Shown piece by piece: positions 58,523 to 64,000 of a DNA stretch of 64,000 bases (position 1 is the stretch's first letter; each line of letters opens with the position of its first letter). The stretch is from contig CALSPF010000002.1 in the NCBI GenBank assembly GCA_943788165.1, positions 124,001-188,000 of the forward strand, in the 5' to 3' direction. The translations under genes and the position numbers were made by a program. The notes below the pieces were generated by a model. The model saw nothing but the letters and a program-made list of their open reading frames with translations. It was not told where the DNA came from and made no database searches. Origin of the DNA: an uncultured Flavobacteriaceae bacterium. Its GTDB lineage: Bacteria > Bacteroidota > Bacteroidia > Flavobacteriales > Flavobacteriaceae.

Positions 58523-60025
58523 ATGAAAAAAATTTTCTTCTTTCTATTCTTAACTAGCCTAGGGGTATGCGCACAAAAACAAGCCAAACTAAATGATCTG
58601 GCTGAAGAGTTCACACACAAAAGCTTGCCTTTGTTCAGGGAGGTCTTGAGTATTCCCAACGACGCGTTTAATTCCGATTGGATTGAAAAAAATGTTATTT
58701 GGACCGAAAGTGCTTTTGACCAACGAGGGTTTAGAACCCAACGCATTGCCACTTCGACAGCTCCTCTAGTCTTGGCGACTAGAAGTTTTCCCAAAGCAAA
58801 AAAAACGGTCTTGGTCTATCTGCAAATGGACGGTCAGCCCGTAGACCCTTCACGATGGGCGCAAGAAGATCCTTACCAACCTGTCGTAAAACAACAAAAC
58901 AGTGACGGCGAGTGGGAAACCATCGACTGGTCGCGTATATCAGATTATGATGACGACTGGCGCATCTTCGCTCGGTCAACAAGTGATGCCAAAGGACCTG
59001 TCGTAATGTTTTTGGCCGCCATGGATGCACTAGACAAAATAGGAAAATCACCCAACTACAACCTAAAAGTTGTTTTAGACTTTGAAGAGGAAATGGGGTC
59101 TCCACGATTACCTCAAGCGGTAAAAGACAATCGAGCGCTGCTGGCCGCAGACATCCTAGTTATCTTTGATGGTCCAATGCATCGCCTCAACAAACCAACA
59201 CTTTCGTTTGGAGCAAGAGGAATTTTCACTGTTCAATTAACGACCTATGGCCCTATCGTTTCGCAACATTCTGGACACTTTGGCAACTATGTTCCCAACC
59301 CTGCCTTTAAGATGGCAAAATTGTTGGCCTCAATGAAAGATGATAACGGACGAGTACTTATTCCTGGGTACTATGATGGCATTACGCTTGACGAAAAAAC
59401 AAAGAAAACCCTAAGTGCTACTCCTCACGATGAACCCCAATTACAAGATTTAATTCAAGTAGGGCACTTTGATCGAGTGGGGCCCAATTATCAGGAAGCC
59501 ATCCAATATCCATCGTTGAATGTCCGTGGAATGCAATCGGGTTGGATCAACGAAAAAGTACGTACCATTATTCCCGCTTGGGCACGAGCGGAAATTGATG
59601 TTCGTGTAGTGAAAGAATCTGATCCTATTCGCCTTTCCAGCCTCATCAAAAAACATATTGAAGACCAGGGTTATTTAGTGTTGGATAGAGAACCCACCAA
59701 AAAGGAACGTTTGTCCAATCCTAAAATTGCCACTTATTCAGACACTTTCGCTTACCAGTCCTTTCGAACACCCATGGATTCTGAGATTGGAAGCTGGTTA
59801 AAAAGCGCCTTGGTCAGAGGATTTGGAGAAGAGCCCATTCGCGTACGAATGAGTGGTGGATCGATTCCTATTTCTCCATTCGTCAACACCTTGAATTTAC
59901 CTGCTGTTGCTGTTCCAACCGTTAATCGAGACAACAATCAACACAGTCCAAATGAAAATTTACGCCTAGGTAATTTCCGAGACGGTATCAAGACCATTCT
60001 AGCCATTCTAACCGAAAAACTTTGA
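58523..60025 (+). CDS. M20-family peptidase (dipeptidase-like), secreted
   Basis: Signal peptide; SDAKGPVVMFLAAMDAL; DFEEEMGSPRLPQ; RMSGGSIPISPF...PTVNRDNNQHSPNENL. Confidence 0.9.
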   Translation: MKKIFFFLFLTSLGVCAQKQAKLNDLAEEFTHKSLPLFREVLSIPNDAFNSDWIEKNVIWTESAFDQRGFRTQRIATSTAPLVLATRSFPKAKKTVLVYLQMDGQPVDPSRWAQEDPYQPVVKQQNSDGEWETIDWSRISDYDDDWRIFARSTSDAKGPVVMFLAAMDALDKIGKSPNYNLKVVLDFEEEMGSPRLPQAVKDNRALLAADILVIFDGPMHRLNKPTLSFGARGIFTVQLTTYGPIVSQHSGHFGNYVPNPAFKMAKLLASMKDDNGRVLIPGYYDGITLDEKTKKTLSATPHDEPQLQDLIQVGHFDRVGPNYQEAIQYPSLNVRGMQSGWINEKVRTIIPAWARAEIDVRVVKESDPIRLSSLIKKHIEDQGYLVLDREPTKKERLSNPKIATYSDTFAYQSFRTPMDSEIGSWLKSALVRGFGEEPIRVRMSGGSIPISPFVNTLNLPAVAVPTVNRDNNQHSPNENLRLGNFRDGIKTILAILTEKL

Positions 60026-60041
60026 TGTACACTCTTCTACA

Positions 60042-60809
60042 ATGAAACGCCTTTGCTCTTTTTCATTCTTCATTATGATCGCTTCAAGCCTTTTCAGTCA
60101 AAGCTATGCGTATAAATTTGCAGTCCACGAACAAGACGGCCAACGCTTGCCATACCGTATTTTATTGCCTGAAGTGTATGACATGCAAAAAAAATATCCA
60201 TTGCTTCTTTTTCTACATGGAGCAGGAGAGCGAGGGGAAGACAATGAACTACAGCTTGTTCACGGTAGCAAACTGTTTTTAGCCGCAGACTTTAGACAGC
60301 AGTTTCCTGCCATTATTGTCTTTCCTCAATGTCCAACAAACGAATACTGGGGAACCGTCACCGACAGAGATGATCCTTTAAAATTTAGCTTTCCTAAAAA
60401 GCCAAAAAACAACCTCACTCTAGATAAGGTGGAAGGAATGTTGGAACACATCTTGCTTAACTATGGTGTCGATAAAAAACGTATTTACATTGGTGGGTTG
60501 TCCATGGGTGCTATGGGCACCTTTGAAATGGTTTACCGTAATCCGCGAAAATTTGCGGCTGCTTTTGCCATCTGCGGAGGAGCAAATACAAAAATTGCAC
60601 GAAAAATACGTCGCCCTTCTTGGCGGATTGATCACGGAGAAGCAGATGAGGTTGTTCCTGTTCAACTTTCTAAACAAATGGCAGACGTCCTTGAAAAAAA
60701 GAAAGCCAATGTACAGCTAAATCTTTACCCTGGCATAAACCACAATAGTTGGGAAAACGTCTTCGCAGATCCAACATTTCTTCCCTGGCTTTTTTCTCAA
60801 TCGAAGTAA
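60042..60809 (+). CDS. Alpha/beta-hydrolase, esterase/prolyl-oligopeptidase-like
   Basis: PLLLFLHGAGERGEDNELQL; GGLSMGAMGTFEM (nucleophile elbow); DEVVPV. Confidence 0.88.
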   Translation: MKRLCSFSFFIMIASSLFSQSYAYKFAVHEQDGQRLPYRILLPEVYDMQKKYPLLLFLHGAGERGEDNELQLVHGSKLFLAADFRQQFPAIIVFPQCPTNEYWGTVTDRDDPLKFSFPKKPKNNLTLDKVEGMLEHILLNYGVDKKRIYIGGLSMGAMGTFEMVYRNPRKFAAAFAICGGANTKIARKIRRPSWRIDHGEADEVVPVQLSKQMADVLEKKKANVQLNLYPGINHNSWENVFADPTFLPWLFSQSK

Positions 60810-61011
60810 AATGAACCTCAAACGCTGTAATAATTTCAATCTAGATTTTAAGGCTTTGGTTACACAGCTTGACGCCGAGCTTTTAGTCAAGCTGCTGCTC
60901 AAACATAAGGAATACGAAAAAATGGGCTGAGGAAGGTGCTCGTTTATACCCGAATCGTTTTCCGCTTAAAAAGCTTCAGAATAGATTAAAGACTGAATAA
61001 GTTGTCTTGTC

Positions 61012-61248
61012 TGATTTCGAATCCCTTTACAAAAACGACACCATGGGCGTAAAAGATGCCAACGGCAACATGCTCAAGGACAGTAATGCCATATAACTAA
61101 CCAAAGACTTAAAACTAAAGGGCACTTCAACCACAATTAAACGAGGATTAGTCTTAAAAAACATTCGCCTAACAGACCATCCTGACAAAATAGGTTGGCG
61201 TGTAAACAAAATGAGCGTTGTGCTTAGAACCGAATTTGTAAAGAAATA
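61012..61248 (+). pseudogene. PhnA-like domain protein, interrupted by stop
   Basis: Reads DFESLYKNDTMGVKDANGNMLKDSNAI*LTKDLKLKGTSTTIKRGLVLKNIRLTDHPDKIGWRVNKMSVVLRTEFVKK*. Confidence 0.7.
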
Positions 61249-61289
61249 ATTACTGCTTTTTTTGTACCTTTTTATCAAAATTCACTCTC

Positions 61290-62156
61290 TTGAAAAAAGT
61301 ACATTTTAAAAACATCTTGATTGGGTTTGCTTTTTCGCCCAATCTAAAAGCCAACGTCTTTGAAGCCATGCGTTTGGCTAATTTTTTTGATGGGAATTTG
61401 TTTTTTCTTCATGTAGGTGAAAAAACTGTCGCCAAAGAAAAAACCTTCTTGGAAATACTTAGAAATTCGCCAGTAAACCCCAAACAAATAAACGTTTTGT
61501 GGGAAGAAGGCCAGCCAGACAAAACCATTCTTGCGCAATGTACATTACATAAAATTGATTTGCTTTTATTAGGTGCCTTGCAGCGCGAGAATATGGTGAA
61601 GTTTTACTTGGGGTCTATTGCCCGAAAAATCACCCGTAAAGCTCCGTGCTCTGTCTTGTTGTTGATGAAGCCCTCTGTTGAGCGAATTCCATCACAACAT
61701 ATGGTGGTCAATGCCTTTGAGAGCATACAGACAGAAACGACCATTGGTGCGGCTCTTGAATTTGCCCAAGCATTGGATATCCCCAAAATAACGTTGGTGG
61801 AAGAAATTAGTCGTTCTAAGGTGGCCGTGGCTGTCGATGACGACCGAAGTTTACGCAAAGCCACCCTTCAGAAAGAAAAATTAAACCGCCGTGAAATTTC
61901 TCGTGTAAACGAGATTCTTTCCCGTATCCCCTCAAATTTAAAAGAAAACAAAAGCATCACTTCTCAAAGCATTTTTGGGGCTCGAGGGTATTCCATTGGT
62001 CACTACGCAAAGGTTGTACGTGCCGATCTGCTTATAATGAATGCCGAAAATAAAAACAGTTCCCTTTGGTCTCGTATTTTCACCAAAGACCTAGAACACA
62101 TTCTCTCTGAATTACCTACGGATGTATTAATCGTTCAAAACAAGGAAGATGAATAA
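61290..62156 (+). CDS. Universal stress protein family, two-domain
   Basis: LIGFAFSPNLKANVFEAMRLANFFDGNLFFLHV; LLGALQRENMVKFYLGSIARKITRKAPCSVLL. Confidence 0.85.
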   Translation: MKKVHFKNILIGFAFSPNLKANVFEAMRLANFFDGNLFFLHVGEKTVAKEKTFLEILRNSPVNPKQINVLWEEGQPDKTILAQCTLHKIDLLLLGALQRENMVKFYLGSIARKITRKAPCSVLLLMKPSVERIPSQHMVVNAFESIQTETTIGAALEFAQALDIPKITLVEEISRSKVAVAVDDDRSLRKATLQKEKLNRREISRVNEILSRIPSNLKENKSITSQSIFGARGYSIGHYAKVVRADLLIMNAENKNSSLWSRIFTKDLEHILSELPTDVLIVQNKEDE

Positions 62157-64000
62157 ACCCAGCGCAATAAAAACATTTATCGGAGATCTCCCCAAAAACC
62201 TTTTTGCTGGATTTGTTGTGTCTCTAGTTGCTCTCCCCTTGGGGCTTGGATTGGCCATTGCTTCTGAAGCGCCTCCCATTTCTGGTGTCATTGCTGCTGT
62301 GGTTGGGGGAATGGTCACCGCGATTTTAGGCGGTTCTCAACTAACCATTACTGGGCCTGGAAATGGTCTCGTAATTGTCTTGCTTTCAGCAATAACTACA
62401 CTTGGAGGAGGCGATTTATACCAAGGCTATTTATTCACCCTTGCTGCCATTGTTTTTGCCGGGACGCTCATGTTTTTGTTTGGTGTTTTTCGTTTAGGTG
62501 CGCTAAGTGAGTTTTTCCCATCGTCTGCCTTGCAGGGAATGTTAGCCGCCATTGGAGTTGGTATTTTAGCGAAACAATTGCATGTTATGCTTGGCATTAC
62601 CTCGGTGAGCGGGACCCCATTAAAATTACTTCTGCTTGTACCCTCTTCCATTCAGCAACTTTATCTCAACGCGTCTTTGGAGGCTCTCCTTCCGGCTGGA
62701 TTAGGGATTGTCTCTTTGCTTATTTTAGTTTTTTATTCGCGCTTAAGAGGCCCTCTTTTTCGTTTTGTGCCTGCTCCCATGTGGGTGGTGCTAGTCGCCG
62801 TTGGCCTAACCTATTATTTTGACCTTGTGGTGAAATCACCCTATCCTGTTGCAGAAAACCTGTTGATTCGTCTGCCCGAAAAAGTATTGAATAACCTTCC
62901 TTTTCCAGATTTCAGTATACTTACGACTGGTCCATTCATTTCTACAGTTTTTTCCATAACACTCATTGCCAGTATTGAATCTTTACTTAGTATTAAAGCC
63001 GTTGACAAACTAGATCCTCAAAAAAGAAGATCAAATGTCAATAAAGACTTGCGCGCCTTGGGTATTGGAACAACCTTGAGTGGCCTTGTTGGGGGACTTA
63101 ATGTTGTTACTGTTATTGCGCGAAGTTCAGTTAACGTCAATAACGGGGGGAGTAATCGCTCCTCAAACTTTGCACACGCTCTCTTTTTGTTGGCCTTTGT
63201 TTTACTATTTCAAGATCAAATTGAACGAATTGCTCTCCCTGCTCTGGCGGCAATTTTAGTGTTTACTGGTTACAGGCTTGCCGCTCCCAAAAATCTCTTG
63301 CGTATTTTAACCATTGGAAAAGAACAGGCAGCAATTTTTGGTATCACTCTAATTGTTACGCTCACCAATGGTTTAATTACGGGAATTGGCGCGGGTATTT
63401 TAGCCACCTTCCTTATCCATGTTGCCATCAACCGTAGTTTATTTCTTTTTAGCCGAAACTGGCTAAAACCTAATGTGCTTATGTACAAGGAAGACGAGAG
63501 TGGAAATTACTATGTAAGCGTTAAGAGCTTTAGCTCCTTTTTAAACTTTTACAGGCTAAAAGGTAAATTGGATGAGATTCCAGAATCTGAGCATGCAATT
63601 GTCGACTTTTCTCTCTGTGAATTTGTTGACCATACCGTGATGGAAGGACTCAACGATTATCGTCGTGTTTTTGCTAGAAAAGGCGGTGTTTTTGAAATCA
63701 TTGGTCTAGATGCGCACGGGACAGACACCCAGCATCCTTTTGCCATTCGAAAAACCCTACCGTCAAATGACTTTTTTAAATTAGGAAAGAACCTGACCAA
63801 GCGTCAAATCTCATTACAAAAACTGGCCACTGTTTTGGATTGGGAATACCGTTCAGAACTTACGTCAGACACCAAAGAACTTGAGCGTTTTGATTATTTC
63901 AAAACAAAAGTGGTCAACTATCAATACAACGAACTTATCTCTAAAGACAATCAATTTCATTTGTTTGATCTTTCTTACACCGAAGGAGCATTCATTGCAA
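62149..64000 (+). CDS. SulP-family anion transporter, 3'-truncated by window
   Basis: Open frame from ATG 62149 (no stop to the end): LPKNLFAGFVVSLVALPLGLGLAIASEAPPISGVIAAVVGGMVTAILGGSQLTITGPGNGL. Confidence 0.92.
   Translation, partial: MNKPSAIKTFIGDLPKNLFAGFVVSLVALPLGLGLAIASEAPPISGVIAAVVGGMVTAILGGSQLTITGPGNGLVIVLLSAITTLGGGDLYQGYLFTLAAIVFAGTLMFLFGVFRLGALSEFFPSSALQGMLAAIGVGILAKQLHVMLGITSVSGTPLKLLLLVPSSIQQLYLNASLEALLPAGLGIVSLLILVFYSRLRGPLFRFVPAPMWVVLVAVGLTYYFDLVVKSPYPVAENLLIRLPEKVLNNLPFPDFSILTTGPFISTVFSITLIASIESLLSIKAVDKLDPQKRRSNVNKDLRALGIGTTLSGLVGGLNVVTVIARSSVNVNNGGSNRSSNFAHALFLLAFVLLFQDQIERIALPALAAILVFTGYRLAAPKNLLRILTIGKEQAAIFGITLIVTLTNGLITGIGAGILATFLIHVAINRSLFLFSRNWLKPNVLMYKEDESGNYYVSVKSFSSFLNFYRLKGKLDEIPESEHAIVDFSLCEFVDHTVMEGLNDYRRVFARKGGVFEIIGLDAHGTDTQHPFAIRKTLPSNDFFKLGKNLTKRQISLQKLATVLDWEYRSELTSDTKELERFDYFKTKVVNYQYNELISKDNQFHLFDLSYTEGAFIA

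Overview
This 64 kb window looks like a Bacteroidota (Flavobacteriia-type) chromosome, judging from SusC/SusD proteins, a T9SS-like C-terminus and TAnnTTTG promoters. It divides into four parts. (1) 1-17 kb: a giant surface protein made of cadherin, LamG, Gly-rich and TSP3 domains with a sorting-like C-terminus, a TonB receptor, a DoxX-like protein, a cupredoxin protein with a tandem Ig-like array, and a Crp/Fnr regulator. (2) 17.4-42.5 kb: a mobile-element accretion zone abutting a tRNA(CAT) gene at 42422-42498. Two copies of one small integrative 'chassis' share an att-like tRNA 3'-end core, GGGTACT arm repeats, a long leader, two overlapping xis/HTH ORFs, a ParB-domain DNA methyltransferase and a tyrosine integrase. 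One copy is complete (about 36.4-42.5 kb) and one is decayed (about 22.7-28.7 kb). They differ almost only in a cargo slot between the xis ORFs and the methyltransferase: ArsR-MerTP-GDCCVxC in one, a membrane propeller-like protein plus InlB-repeat/FG-GAP lipoprotein in the other. An unusual inverted repeat, AACTTCTGTTA-N4-TAACAGAAGTT, recurs in these elements, including inside both methyltransferase genes. A MarR-SusC-SusD-BCCT cluster lies between the two copies. (3) 42.6-50.8 kb: a frameshifted InlB-repeat lipoprotein, a BACON-PL7 alginate lyase, and a sulfur/persulfide cluster (Crp/Fnr, SulP, persulfide dioxygenase-rhodanese, YeeE/YedE, CaCA) with a dense cluster of frameshifts. (4) 50.8-64 kb: mostly housekeeping genes (rbfA, FtsX/LolE-like, dusB, lepA, rmuC, M20 peptidase, esterase, USP, second SulP) plus a frameshifted GNAT and PhnA-like debris. 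All calls come from reading the sequence; no database search was run.
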